64,000 bases of DNA from Diphasiastrum complanatum (lineage: Eukaryota; Streptophyta; Lycopodiopsida; Lycopodiales; Lycopodiaceae), in NCBI GenBank assembly GCA_029204225.1, contig CM055108.1, positions 21,211,644-21,275,643 of the forward strand, given 5' to 3'. Position 1 is the stretch's first letter. Each line of letters opens with the position of its first letter. The notes under the pieces were generated by a model. It made no database searches. It worked only from the letters and a program-made list of their open reading frames with translations, and was not told the DNA's origin. Positions 1 through 10,914 of this stretch are shown here, piece after piece. The translations under genes were made by a program, and so were the position numbers.

Positions 1-899
1 GAACTGTCGTTGAATGCTCCTTGATGGTTGGTCATGAAGACATCATGATCCGCTTCTTGAATAGGTTGTGGAGCTTCTGTAGCTGCATTTGTCACTTGAT
101 TCGACTGCCCCTTGCTATTGTTCTTTGCTTGCAATATCCGACAGTCTTGAATTTTGTGGTTGTTTCGCTTGTAGTATCTGTAGAACAGCTTCTTCTTCAT
201 CTACGGATTCGACTGTTCTTTGTGCTGTGATGGTTTTTGGTCTTGCTTTGATTGCTTCGGGCCTTTCTTCTTCTTCTGCTTAGTCATGCTCTTGTTCGTG
301 TACAAAGCGTGAAATCCAGCTGAGGAACTTGAGGCTTCGTTCCTCCGCGTGTCTTCCTGCAACAACATTGTGATGACTCTCAAAAGAGTCAATTCTGGAT
401 GTGTCATGATGATTATCACCTAACTGTCGTATGAGCTTGGCAAGCTTGTAAGAAATTGCATCACTGCATCTTGATCGTCTATGACAGATCGCAGCCATTT
501 GTTTCAACAGGTTCTTGAACTGGTTGATGTGATTCTGTAGGGAATCACCATTCGCCATCTTGAGGAAGTAGAATTTCTTCCTAAGATGTAGCTTGGAAGC
601 TATATCTCTCACTTCATATAGTGTGCTCCAGATGTTCCAGACTTCTTTGGATAGCTGGGCCTTGGATACATGGTCGATCTGAGTATCCAAAATGTTGAGG
701 ATGATCAACGCAAAGGCCTTTCCATCAGCTTCCATCTGGCGATTGTTGCATCGTCTGCTTCGGGTTTCCCTTCTGCTCCTGTAACAACGTCATACAACTC
801 ATTAGCCATTAGCACTGTTTTCATCTTAAATTTCCACAGATGGTAATTGGCTCCATCAAGCTTGTCCATGATAGGACTGGCTTTCCCTTGGAAATCCAT
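1..899 (-). pseudogene. gag: Ty1/copia Gag of element A, broken
   Basis: Minus-strand Gag of a copia retrotransposon, the protein that packages the element RNA. Translation from the ATG at 899 opens with MDFQGKASPIMDKLDGANYH, the N-terminal copia Gag signature, and continues with the central Gag region (LYEVRDIASKLHLRKKFYFL, MANGDSLQNHINQFKNLL). A frameshift near 735 moves the reading from one frame to the next. Near 170-190 the CCHC zinc knuckle is recognisable but both leading cysteines are tyrosine (FYRYYKRNNHKIQDC), as expected from TGC to TAC changes. The element runs off the left edge, so protease and pol are not seen. It lies directly downstream of its primer-binding site and LTR. Family assignment is firm; function is lost. 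Confidence 0.85.
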
Positions 900-1042
900 G
901 TGGAAGATTAGTCTAGTTGATAGGAAAAACTATCAATGACTTAAGTATGAAAATTTGGTACTGAATTACAGAACAAGTAGACAATTACTCTATCGGCTAG
1001 TAGAGTCTTGTTACCGTGGAAGCTTATCAGGCTACAAAAATA

Positions 1043-1054
1043 GCTCTGATACCA
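1043..1054 (-). other. Primer-binding site of element A
   Basis: On the minus strand this is TGGTATCAGAGC, the copia primer-binding site complementary to the 3' end of initiator methionine tRNA. It directly abuts the LTR end at 1055, which fixes that boundary and the element's orientation. Confidence 0.9.
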
Positions 1055-2256
1055 TGTTGGAGAAAGAGGGTGTGTGAGTGTGAGAAATGAAAATAGTTCG
1101 AAAAGAAACAAACACGAAAAGAAGCGAACTCGAAACTCGAAAAAGAAACGAACTTGAACGAAAAGTGTTCGTGCGCAGCGGAATGAGCTATCTCACTCTT
1201 TTCCTAAACATGACTACGCCTATCAGAAATGAGCAAAATGTTAGTGATAGAAATCACATTTGATCTGATTACGTAGCCAAACTTTAAGTAACAAAACATC
1301 AAAAAGATAATTTGTCGTGAACAACTAGACAAATTATTAGTCGCAAATTATTTGCGAAGAGCTAGACTGAGCTCGACTGATAATCAGTTACGAATTAGTC
1401 GCGAAAGACAAGACTAAATATTAGTCGTGAACAGCTAGGCTAATAATATTTTCTAAGAACAGACTACTAGATTAAGCAATAAGAGAGTTAGACAGAATGT
1501 AGAAAAGCATAACAATATTGACACAAATCTGAACGCAGAACAAACAAAACTGTTATCAGATTAAGTATAGCAAAATATACAGGTCAATAATGCTGGTGAG
1601 CACAAGACAATAGCGGACAAAATCGCGTGCTTCACAAAGCTAATCCAATATGTAAAAGGAATAAACCTATTACTGACAGTACAAAGAATTGATGCGTGAA
1701 GGCATCTACTTTGTCTATCTCTGATAAGCTTCTGATATTATTATTTTCACACACGCTCTGGATACGCAGATGGTATCCAGCATATATACATAATTTTTAC
1801 AGGTGTCCAGATGAAGAAAGTACAAAGTGGATGTGCTGTCTGTGGGAGATCATGGGTGGTTGCTGTCGTTGTCAAATCTGTTTGCACAGTTGCATGGGAT
1901 GAGCGTGAAAAGGTGGCGACGCCAGCCTTCGTTGAATGAACGTTGGTGAAGATGCAAAAAATGCGACACTCTGACAAATGCCTTAAGATTTGATTTACAG
2001 GGTACCTTCGCACCTTCGGCATTTGTAGGACGCTGTCGTCTTTTTTGCTTGTCACAAATCACGTGTAAAAACACAGTGTCATCTTTTTCACCTTTTTTCG
2101 CTTGTGGAAACTTGTATTTATGCAGACAGTCGCATTTTTTGCCAGTTTTATGTTACATGTAAATATGCAGATTGTGCGACAACATGAGTAAAAATGTAGC
2201 ATAAATGGAGGCAGATTAAAATAGGATTTAGGAGAGTAGAGGAGATAAATCCAACA
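1055..2256 (-). repeat. 5' LTR of copia element A (1.2 kb)
   Basis: On the plus strand the segment begins TGTTGGAG next to the primer-binding site and ends ATCCAACA, so in element sense it is TG...CA with short inverted ends. A TATA-like stretch (TATATATGC on minus) lies near 1780-1790. Stretches around 1490-1700 and 1990-2240 recur, diverged, at 44.5-46.3, 48.36-49.0 and 49.67-50.55 kb, defining one LTR family. The far end cuts directly into an older copia reverse transcriptase at 2257, showing insertion into that element. No second LTR is in the window. Confidence 0.8.
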
Positions 2257-2799
2257 TAGCCTAGTTTCTTCAATTAGCATGATACAAGAATAATGTCAAC
2301 ATAGATTCGAAGAATGACAATATTACAATCAACAAGCCTTAGATACATGGAAGGATCATAGTCATTACGAACAAATACTAGTGAGATAATAAAAGAGTTG
2401 AGTCTTGAATACCATGATCTAGTCCATAAAGACTTTTGAAGAGCAAGCACACTTTGGACTCATCCTGATGAATCCTTGAGGTTGTTCCATATAAATCTCC
2501 TCCTCAAGATAAAAAGCATTTGATACATCTAATTGGAACACCTTCCATTTAAAAAACAAGCAAGAAAAATAAGAATTCTTATTGTCACCATCTTTGCAAC
2601 ATGTGCAAAGGTATCCTCATAGTCAAGGCCATGGATTTGAGCAAATCCTTTGGCACATAATCTTGCCTTGAACTTGTTGATGGTGCCATCATGATTGTAT
2701 TTGATTCGAAATACCCATTTGCAACCAACCACGTGCTTATTGGATGGTGGATCCACAAGCTCCCAAGTATTGTTGGTGATCAATGCATCAAACTCTTGC
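2257..2799 (-). pseudogene. pol: Copia reverse transcriptase fragment, host of two insertions
   Basis: Minus-strand RVT_2 type reverse transcriptase. Readable blocks in order: NTWELVDPPSNKHVVGCKWV, KFKARLCAKGFAQIHGLDYE, then in a second frame FQLDVSNAFYLEEEIYMEQP, and in a third frame NDYDPSMYLRLVDCNIVILR followed by YVDI. The last is the catalytic YVDD box with the second Asp changed to Ile. At least two frameshifts are present. Both ends are cut by other elements: the LTR of element A on the left at 2256 and the LTR of element 1 on the right at 2800. It is therefore the oldest layer of this nest. It cannot encode an active enzyme. Confidence 0.85.
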
Positions 2800-3500
2800 T
2801 GTTGGAAATGGTAAACTCATGCAACCATTCCCTGGCATTCCCCAAAGTGACCGACAAAGCAGCCATTCTCGAAAGGGCCGACATATCGGCACTCGCCAAC
2901 ATATCAGACCCCCTATCAAAAGTTGAAGAGCCAAAAAAGATTATCATTCATGGCCGACATATCGACCTCCCAACAACGGACGTGAAGCTATCAAGCTGTC
3001 ACGCTCGTCCGCCAAAAGATAAGGTTACCGGAGAGACAATTAACTAGAGATTTAGCATTACGTTGTCTTGTAATTCTCCTTTAAGCTATCTTGTAAAATC
3101 CACACAATGGATATATAAAAATATAGATTAAACACACAAAAAAAAAAAAACGTGAGAGTGTGTGTGCAAACAAAGAATAGAGCTGTGCATGAAAGTCTGC
3201 CAACGAGCAGAACACACCAACCAAGAGAAACGTTAGTCCGCCAACGATCGAGATGCTGAATGACTCACTCTGCAATCAAATACAAAAATATACTTTGTTC
3301 TTACATCTTTGATTGTCATGCTCCATTATATTGATTGATTGATTGTTACATTGTTTGTGGTCTATAGTCGAGTATCTAGGTCCTATAAATCTAAACACAC
3401 AGTGTAGAGCACTTCCACCAAGAATAGGCTCACACAGTTGAGCACCAAATGCTTCAGCTTAAGCATTTAAACCAATCTCAAAACCGGTCATTCCCGGACA
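2800..3500 (+). repeat. 5' LTR of copia element 1
   Basis: Starts TGTTGGAAATGG and ends CCCGGACA next to a primer-binding site. A TATA box (TATATAAA) lies near 3111-3118, followed by an A-rich region. The same LTR, diverged, is found at 41857-42561, beginning TGTCAGAAATGG and also followed by the primer-binding site. The two copies set the length at about 700 bp. Insertion was into the minus-strand copia reverse transcriptase at 2257-2799. Confidence 0.85.
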
Positions 3501-3512
3501 TGGTATCAGAGC
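3501..3512 (+). other. Primer-binding site of element 1
   Basis: TGGTATCAGAGC, complementary to initiator methionine tRNA, starting on the base after the LTR. Confidence 0.92.
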
Positions 3513-3533
3513 TGGCTATCTAGATAACACAAT

Positions 3534-4400
3534 ATGGCTACTACAATTCAGACTAGGATAACGATCAATCTTGATGGCACAAACTACAAGATATGGAAGT
3601 TCAAAATCAAAACACTCTTGAAGGATAACGGGATCTGGTTAGTGATCGATCTCACAGAAGTGCAGCCTCCAGAGGGAGACCCAAGGAGAGCTGAATGGAT
3701 CATAAAAGATGAGCACACAATGGCAATCATCATTTCTTCCATAAACAAAGAAATTCTCATGCAGATTGAAGACTATGAGAGCAGCCATGAAGCATGAAAA
3801 AAGCTAAAGTAGAAGTACGAAATGAGGACTGCCACATAAGTGATGCACCTACACAATCAGCTACAAAGCTTGCGATGGACTGGCAACGACTTGGATCAGC
3901 ATGTTGGGAAGATCAAGACGATCTTTGCTCATCTATCAGTGTCTGGACAGGAGCATCAGATCCCAGCGCCGCAGTAGCTGATGTGCTTCATGAAATCTCT
4001 ACCTTCTTTCTATCAATAGCCTCTACGGATGCTTATCCTGAGCTTACCAGATATAACATTTGACTAAGCAGTTAGCCTTGTCGCAGATGAAAGACTGACG
4101 AGAGATGAAGGAGAGACAAGTAGCAACCAAGAAAAGGCCCTTTTCACAAAGGGAAAGAAGAAATACAAAAACAAGCCTAGATTCGACAAGGCTCAATCAA
4201 GGCCATCGACAAGAGGCAATAGCAACAACAAAGATACTTCTGCTTGTGATCACTGTAACAAACTGGGACACTTAGCTGACAGATGTTGGTTCAACCCGAC
4301 AATCCCTTGCATGCACTACAAGAAGAAAGCTCATTCAGCATATAAATGCCGATACAACCAAAGCAGAAGAACAAAGGAGAAAAAGCAAATGTTGTAGAGT
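3534..4400 (+). pseudogene. gag: Copia Gag of element 1, frameshifted
   Basis: Gag of element 1. The ATG at 3534 opens a clear copia N-terminus (TTIQTRITINLDGTNYKIWK, later GDPRRAEWIIKD), which stops at 3797. The next 270 bases hold further Gag sequence in a shifted frame. Near 4236-4330 there is a zinc knuckle (CDHCNKLGHLADRC) followed by a second Cys-rich stretch. The same protein is encoded at 42627-43275, where the N-terminus is about as well kept, so the family assignment is supported internally. Stops and frameshifts make this copy non-functional. Confidence 0.85.
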
Positions 4401-4469
4401 CATCAAAGGATGCAGATAAGGGTGACAATGCATTCACAATCATTGATGAAGCATCAACAAGCTACACTG

Positions 4470-5226
4470 AGCATGACTATGATATAGTCATTGACTCAGA
4501 AGCTACGTCGCACATAACCTACAACAAAAATGTCTTGATCAATTTCAAGACACTGACAATGCAAGAGCAGTGATACTAGGTGATGGAAGCAGACATGATG
4601 TGGAAGGCATCAGGACTCTACATCTATGTACACTGTCTGGATGTACAGAACTGCAAGGAGCACTTTACGTGCCAACGCTTAGAAGAGACTTGGTCTCTTT
4701 GTCGAGGATCGTCAATCTTGGTGCACAGAACCTATTTGACAGGAACGTATGCCGAATAATCGAGCAAAAATCAAGTAAGTTGCTGACTGTTGGATCAAGA
4801 AAATGAAATCTTTACCAGTCAAAGATCATTAGCAAACATGATAGCATATTAAATGCATCAAAAAAATGAAGATCATCTTTGGCACAAAAGAATGTATCAT
4901 TAGAATATGAAAAGTTTGACATGAGCAGAAAAGAGATTGTCACAGGTTTGAGAATAACAAGACTTGACATTGACTTCTGTGAAGCCTGTCAGAAAGACAA
5001 ACAACATTGAAGTCCATTTGTGCACGAAGGAAGAAGAGCCAAGGACATTCTTGAGCTCATTCACTCAAATGTGTGCAGACCGCCGATGAAAGTCGACTCA
5101 CTCTCAGGATCGCAATACTTCATTACTTTCATTGCTGATTATAGCCAGATGACAACAATATATTACATAAAGAAAAAATCAGAAGTGTTTGATGCCTTCA
5201 AGAAGTTCATGGCATTTGCTGAAAGA
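4470..5226 (+). pseudogene. pol: Copia protease and integrase, first part, element 1
   Basis: Continues element 1. The aspartic protease is visible as DIVIDSEATSHI near 4480-4515, where the catalytic DSG triplet has become DSE, followed after a stop by ILGDGSRHDVEG and LYVPTLRRDLVSLSRI. A decayed GAG-pre-integrase zinc region lies at 4870-5010. The integrase core begins with ELIHSNVCRP, where the first catalytic Asp is Asn, then YFITFIADYS. The reading frame is open up to 5226 and is cut there by element 3; it resumes in the same frame at 9095. The enzyme would be inactive even without the insertion. Confidence 0.85.
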
Positions 5227-5527
5227 TGTGAAAGATTCAACTAGTTTCATCATATTTGCTATATTTTTCATATTTGGCATATTGAGGCCAACGTTGTTTT
5301 TAGACTTAGAGATTGACTTTTCAAAGTTCATTAGACTAAATGTCATTTGAATAAACACTTTTTGAAAGTGTGGGAAACTTAGAAGGTGATTTTGAGTAGA
5401 TTCAAATTTGAATGTTGGGTACTTTGAATCTAGACCCAAAAATAGTAGGGTTATCATTTTGGAGGGAAAGCCAAGTGGCCAAATAGGGTTTGGACCTATT
5501 ATAAAAGGATGTAACTAGTGGAGAGAC
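5227..5527 (+). repeat. Truncated 5' LTR of element 3
   Basis: Matches the 3' LTR at 8519 onward from about 5304 (blocks around 5310-5510 and 8525-8730). It also holds the first 77 bp that the 3' copy lacks. A TATA box (TATAAAAGG) lies near 5500. The LTR breaks off near 5527, where Gag sequence follows. Combining both copies gives a full LTR of roughly 650 bp. Confidence 0.8.
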
Positions 5528-5548
5528 GATCAAGTAATTCTTATTGGC

Positions 5549-6120
5549 TTGTTGGATGCTCATGCTAACATTGTTCAAAGTATTGCTATTCAAAAGTATT
5601 TGCCAAGTCTGATGGATCTTCAAAAGATTTTGATCAATGAGGAATATAGGCTTCAAGCAAGAGGTGGGTCTACATCGACACTTCAAGAGGTTGCTATGTT
5701 CGCAAAGGGCAAATTCAAAGGCAAAACCAAAAGTAAGTGGTCTAAAGGGAAAGATCAAGTGGATGCTTCTTCAAGTGGCAAAAAGAATGATAGATCAAAG
5801 CTCAAGTGCTTCTATTGTGGCATCAAAGGACACTTTGCAAGTGATTGCTACAAGAAGAAAAGAGATCAAGGAGACAAGCAAGGTAATATTACTCTTGATG
5901 ATGATGGTTTGGATGTTCAAGATGCAAATGATGATGCCTTTCTGATGTCTTCATGTATGCTTGCTAATGATGGAGATCTAGATGCTTGGTGGATTGATAG
6001 TGGAGCAAATTCACACATGACCTTTCACAAAGAGTACTTCACTTCTTTGTTGGCATATGGAGATGACAAGAGGGTGATCTACACAGCCAATGATGGTGAG
6101 TGTGCAATCAAAGGGGCACA
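5549..6120 (+). pseudogene. gag: Copia Gag C-terminal half and protease start, element 3
   Basis: Open from 5549 without a genuine Gag start; the N-terminal half of Gag is deleted. It contains a Lys-rich basic region, an intact CCHC zinc knuckle (CFYCGIKGHFASDC, about 5808-5850), an acidic linker, and then the protease active site WWIDSGANSHMT near 5990-6020 with DSG intact. The reading frame must shift at about 6105-6120 to continue into the rest of the protease. Gag binds and packages the RNA; the protease would cut the polyprotein. The codons are well preserved compared with element 1, consistent with a younger insertion. Confidence 0.88.
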
Positions 6121-7461
6121 ATTCCTATTTCTCTCTCTACAAATAGGAATATTCATTTGGAGGATGTCTTGTTTATTCCATCGATTACCAAGAATTTGCT
6201 TAGTGTGAGTCAAATGCTAAGTAAAAACCTCAAGGTGGAGCTTGATGGATATTCTTGTATGATCAAAAGGAAGGATGTCTTGATTGAAAAAGGTAAAAGA
6301 CAAGGGAAGGTGTTCAAACTAGATGCTTGTGTTATTGCTAACCAAGTTGGATGTGTTGCAAGGGAGCAAATACCTATTCAAGAGGTTTGGCATAAAAGGA
6401 TGGGACACCTCAATTTCAAGTCATGGGAGGTAATGGCTAGGAAGAAGATTGTGATAGGTCTTCCAAGTTCCTTAAGTGGCATCAAACATGTTTGTGAATC
6501 TTGTGCTTTGTCTAAGTCACATAGACTACCTTATAATATATCTATATCTATATTTACAAAACCTTTTCAACTTGTACATTCGGATATTCATGGATTTACT
6601 ACAATTAGCAATAGTGGAGCTAAGATGTATGTAACATTCATTGATGATTTTATTAGATTTTGTTGGATCTATCTACTAAAGAACAAGGATGAACTGTGTA
6701 ATGTCTTTATGAAGTTCAAGAATGCAAGGGAGAACCGATTTTCCACAAGTATCAAGTGCTTAAGGAGTGACAATGGTGGCGAGTACATATCTACCAAGTT
6801 AAAGGCCTTTTGTGATGAGCATGGGATCAAGAGGGAGTTTCCAACATCAAGGACCCCACAACAAAATGGAGTGGCTGAAAGGAAGAATAGGACTTTATGT
6901 GAAAGTGCTAAAGCTATGAACTTAAGTGCTAATCTTGACAAACCATTTTGGGATCAAGCTTTGTTGTGTGCCAATTTCTTGTGCAATAGGTGGCCTAGTC
7001 ATATTTTGGATGGAAGGACACCTTTTGAGATTCTATTCAAGAGGAGGCCGAGTGTCGACTTTCTAAGAACCTTTGGATGCATATGCTATGTCAACATTAC
7101 TCTTGATGATAGGACCAAGGAGGATCCATCTTCAAGGAGGGGTATTTTTGTTGGATATAGTGAGGTGAGTAAAGCCTACAAGGTTTACATTCCTTCTACT
7201 AACAAAGTGATTGTTGGTAGAGATGTCGTTTTTGATGAGGGCAACATTCCAAAAGCATTTTCAAGCATGATTGATGGTAGTGTGGATGTATCTAACATTC
7301 TTGATGTTGATGAAAAGGATCCTACTTTGGATGATGATGACGATGGACCTTCATCAAGTCAAAAGCCAAGGAGAATATCAAGGAAAAGACAAGTATCTTC
7401 AAGGCTCACATATGATCAAAAGGGTAAACAAGTAGTTTTGGAAATTATGTTGCTTTCCTAA
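6100..7461 (+). pseudogene. pol: Copia protease end and integrase, element 3
   Basis: About 450 open codons. First the protease C-terminus (LEDVLFIPSITKNLLSVSQM), then the GAG-pre-integrase HHCC zinc site (HKRMGHLN and CESCALSKSH), then a complete DDE integrase core: Asp in LVHSDIHGF, Asp in RSDNGGEY, Glu in NGVAERKN. The C-terminal part ends with the acidic and Ser-rich linker to reverse transcriptase. A one-base indel near 7436 puts reverse transcriptase in another frame. Integrase joins the cDNA ends to host DNA and makes the 5-bp duplication seen around this element. All three catalytic residues are present. Confidence 0.92.
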
Positions 7462-8531
7462 CCTCTTTGGATGAACCTACAAGTGTAGATCAAGCAAGGA
7501 AAGAAGAGGAGTGGATCCAAGCAATGGATCTTGAGTATCAAGCTCTTATGACAAATGGAACATGGAGATTGGTGGAGTTGCCTAAGGACAAGAAAGGTAC
7601 TGGATGCAAATGGATCTTCAAGGTGAAGACAAACCAAGATGGATTTATCAACAAGTACAAGGCAAGGTTAGTGGCAAAAGGATATGCTCAACAACAAGGG
7701 ATTGACTATGATGAGACCTTTGCACTTGTGGCAAAGATGGTAAGCATTCGAGTCATCATTTCACTTGCTACACTTTATGGATGGGATCTATGGAAAATGG
7801 ACATTTCAAATGCATTTTTGAATGGTGATCTTGAGGAGGAAGTGTACATGGAGTATCCCGAGAGCTACATTTCATCAACAAAGCCAAATCATGTGTGTCT
7901 ACTACAAAAGAGTTTGTATGGCCTTAAGCAAGCACCAAGGAGTTGGTATGCTAAGCTTAACACTTTTTTACTCTCTCAAGGCTTTGTTATGAGTGAGTAT
8001 GATCACTCACTTTATTATAGGTTTGATGGAAATGATGTTACCATCTTGCTATGCTATGTGGATGATATCATCTTGAGTGGTGGAGACAATCAAGATGTGG
8101 AGGATATCAAGAATGCTCTTAAGAAGGAGTTTGAGGTGCATGATCTTGGTAATTTGCATTACATTTTGGGAATAGAAGTCATTAGATCTTCTCAATCTAC
8201 TTTTATTTTTCAAGAGAAGTATGCTAATTATATTCTAGAAAAATTTCATATGGTAGATGCAAAAGCTAGTAATACACCTATGGAGGCTCATGTAAAGCTA
8301 ACTATAAGAGGCAATGAAAGATCCTTCGAGGACATTACTCTCTATAGGAAGCTAGTTGGTTCACTCATCTATCTAACCATTACTAGACCAGATCTAAGCT
8401 ATTGTGTTGGAAGATTGAGTCAATCCATGCAAGATGCTAGTGAGGAGCATTGGAAGCTAGGAAGACTAGTTTTAAGGAACATCATTGGAACTCGAGATTT
8501 TGGCATATTGTATGAGGGACTTAAAGATTGA
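7436..8531 (+). pseudogene. pol: Copia reverse transcriptase, RNase H truncated, element 3
   Basis: RVT_2 reverse transcriptase, about 355 open codons as the third frame of the polyprotein; no true start is expected. Blocks in order: NGTWRLVELPKDKKGTGCKW, KARLVAKGYAQQQGIDYDET, WKMDISNAFLNGDLEEEVYM, SLYGLKQAPRSWY, catalytic CYVDDIILSGG near 8055-8085, then KLVGSLIYLTITRPDLSY. The frame runs into the 3' LTR at GILYEGLKD and stops, so nearly all of RNase H (expected catalytic Asp block) is missing. The catalytic box is intact, but without RNase H the copy could not complete replication. Confidence 0.92.
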
Positions 8532-9089
8532 CTTTTCAAAGCTCATTAGTCTAAATGTCATTTGAATAAACACTTTTTGAAAGTGTGGGAAAGTCAGAAG
8601 GCGAGTTTGAGTAGATTCAAATTTGAATATTGGGTACTTTGAATCTAGACCCAAAAATAGTAGGGTTAGCATTTTGGAGGGAAAGTCAAGTGTCCAAATA
8701 GGTTTTGGACCTGTTATAAAAGGATGTAACTCATGGAGAGAGTGATCTTCTCTTTTCTCTATCTCATTTCATGCTTATACATGGTTCTCTTGGGTTCTAC
8801 TATCCATTGGTGCACTATACTTGTGATTGCATGCAATTTTATGTGTAGAATGATTTATAATTGTTATTTTTGGATCCACATATGTGAAATATAGTAGCTT
8901 GCTAGTTTTGTATGGATAGAAATAGTACTTTATCATTTCATTCAAGTTTGATTAAGTTCTATTAGTGTTTGCATCTCATTTTGTGTGTAGATGCTGATTT
9001 TCTACATTGGTGAGATTGGTAGTGTATTTCTCTTTCTAACCAAAGATCTTTCAAGTTGATTGGATCTTAAGGATCTGAAAACTTTCACA
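8519..9089 (+). repeat. 3' LTR of element 3, lacking its first ~77 bp
   Basis: Aligns with the 5' copy from GACTTAAAGATTGACTTTTC onward. The junction with reverse transcriptase falls on a short stretch shared by both sides, as expected of a deletion by microhomology. It has a TATA box (TTATAAAAGG) near 8711 and ends CTTTCACA at 9089. Confidence 0.85.
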
Positions 9090-9790
9090 AAAGACACACC
9101 TCCAAGAAAGTGCAGACTATTAGGTCCGACAATGGAGGTGAATACAAAAGCAAGGAGTTCTCAAACTTCTGCCAAGAATGAGGAATCAAGCATCAATTCA
9201 CACCTGCTTATACACCACAGTACAATGGTGTAGCAGAAAGAAGAAACATGACGCTTGTCGAAGGAGCCAAATACATGATGGCACAGGCTCAGTTGCCGAG
9301 TCAATTTTGGACGGAGGTGATTGTTGCAGTTGTACACTTGCAGAACAGATCGACAATGACAACCCTGGAAGACAAAATGACGTATGAGATGTGGACAGGT
9401 CAAAAGCCCGATCTATCATTTGTAAGTGTGTTTGGATGTGCAGCATATATGCACATACCAAAAGGAAAAAAGAGTAAGCTGGACGAAAAGTCTGAACTGA
9501 CAATCATGGTTGGATACTCAAACGGATCACAAATCTACCAACTCTACAACCCAACCTCAAAGAAGGTGGTGCTGAGCAGAGATGTGAGGTTCGATGAATC
9601 GACCTTTCCTGGAACCAAGGAAGCTAAGGATCATGAAATCTTCACACTGCTACCAATTCAAGAGGGAGATCAAAGACAGACACTGACATAGAATGTTGAG
9701 CCACAGACTCCAGAGTAGGAAGGTGAAGACCAACCAGATGAAGAAGACAAAGAAGACAAAGCAAACCAGCAGTGATAAGTCAGAACAAGG
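9090..9790 (+). pseudogene. pol: Integrase of element 1, second part
   Basis: Resumes the integrase cut at 5226: RSDNGGEYKSKEF carries the second catalytic Asp, a TGA follows near 9180, and NGVAERRNMTLVEGAKYMMA carries the Glu. The C-terminal part (TYEMWTGQKPDLSF, FGCAAYMHIPKGKK, RDVRFDEST) is open to a stop at 9691. The remaining linker to reverse transcriptase is decayed. Together with the first part it gives a full-length but dead integrase: the first catalytic Asp is Asn, and there is a stop in the core. Confidence 0.88.
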
Positions 9791-9899
9791 AGGTAAAAAA
9801 GAATGAGAAGTCAGTCTGAACGATACATCGACAACCTACAATGGAGTGAAGACACAAATATTGAATACTGCAACTTCATTGAAGAGCCAACGACATATT

Positions 9900-10365
9900 G
9901 AGAGGCTTTCCAAGATCCAGAAGGAGAATCTTGGAAGCAAGCAATGTCGGAGGAGATAGAATCGATGAGGTTGAATCAAGCATGGGCACTTGAGCCACTG
10001 CCCGAAGGAAAGAAGATTGTCGACTGCAAATGGGTATACAAAAGAAAGCTAAGGTTAGATGGAAGTGTCAGACACTACAAAGACTTGTCGGCAAGGGCTA
10101 CACACAGAGGTATGGTGTTGATTATTTTGACACATACTCACCAATGGTCAAAATGACGAGCATTCGACTACTTCTCACCTAAAATACAATCTAAAAGTGC
10201 ATCAAATCGATATCAAAATAGCCTTTCTTCATGGAGACCTAGATGAAGAGATCTTCATGAAGCAGCCTGAAGGATTTGAAGACCCGATCAATCGGGAATA
10301 TGCATGCCAACTACACCGATGTATCTATGGTCTCAAGCAGGAATCGTGAGCTTGGTCAGATCTAG
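9900..10365 (+). pseudogene. pol: Reverse transcriptase fragment of element 1
   Basis: Copia reverse transcriptase N-terminal half: [40 protein letters not shown], then after a frameshift [12 protein letters not shown] and KVHQIDIKIAFLHGDLDEEI, ending at CIYGLKQES. The sequence leaves copia at about 10365, before the YVDD box, so the catalytic part, RNase H and the 3' LTR of element 1 are absent from the window. The right end of element 1 is therefore a truncation. Confidence 0.85.
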
Positions 10366-10370
10366 GATCC

Positions 10371-10560
10371 GGTTGATAAAATTTTTGACAAATGGGACAA
10401 GTTTGAGATCAAGGGACAAATTTTGAAAGGAGTGTTCACTTCAAAGAAAAAAACAACTCAGCCAACTCTTGCTCCCCCCTCCACCTCATCCCTCTTCTCT
10501 GCTTCTTCTTCCTCTTCTTCCACTTCTTCTTCTTCCTCTCTCACTATTCAGACATTACAA
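10371..10560 (+). repeat. TTC-rich low-complexity tract, possible Ser-rich exon
   Basis: A pyrimidine tract of TCC/TTC repeats (about 10467-10550). In one plus frame from about 10380 it is open and would read as a Lys-rich start followed by a long poly-Ser stretch. It precedes methyltransferase copy 1 by about 350 bases and could be a distant 5' exon, but no second copy supports this. Treated as simple repeat. Confidence 0.5.
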
Positions 10561-10914
10561 ATGTTGTTGACCTTTTTTTTGGTATTTTTTTAAGGTTTTG
10601 ACCAGCCCATATCTTTAATTAGAAATTAAGAGGTTAAATACATTATAAACGTGGTTGAATGATCATATAAAATGAGGAAAAGCATTGAATATACTATGAA
10701 TAAGAAAGGCCATAACCTTTCATGCAAAAACCCTTGTGACTACTAGTCGTGTATTCAAAATCCATAAATCATGAACAATGTGACGTTGGACCATGAATTT
10801 TGAGAATGAAAACCATTCAAAATCCAAACTTAAGAGTTGCTTAGATTAAAGAGCCTCAGCTCTCAGGATATGAAAATATCTAAGTGGAAGAAAATGCAAG
10901 GCATTCCTTCCTAA

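Larger units (their letters stand above)
5227..9089 (+). mobile_element. Nested Ty1/copia element 3 with 5-bp target duplication
   Basis: A copia element inserted in the integrase of element 1. The ends are exact: it begins TGTGAAAG at 5227 and ends CTTTCACA at 9089, a perfect 8-bp inverted pair, flanked by AAAGA at 5222-5226 and again at 9090-9094. Removing it together with one AAAGA copy leaves the integrase of element 1 in frame. The element has two deletions. One joins the 5' LTR near 5527 directly to mid-Gag, removing the primer-binding site. The other joins mid-RNase H to the 3' LTR at about 8519. Confidence 0.93.
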
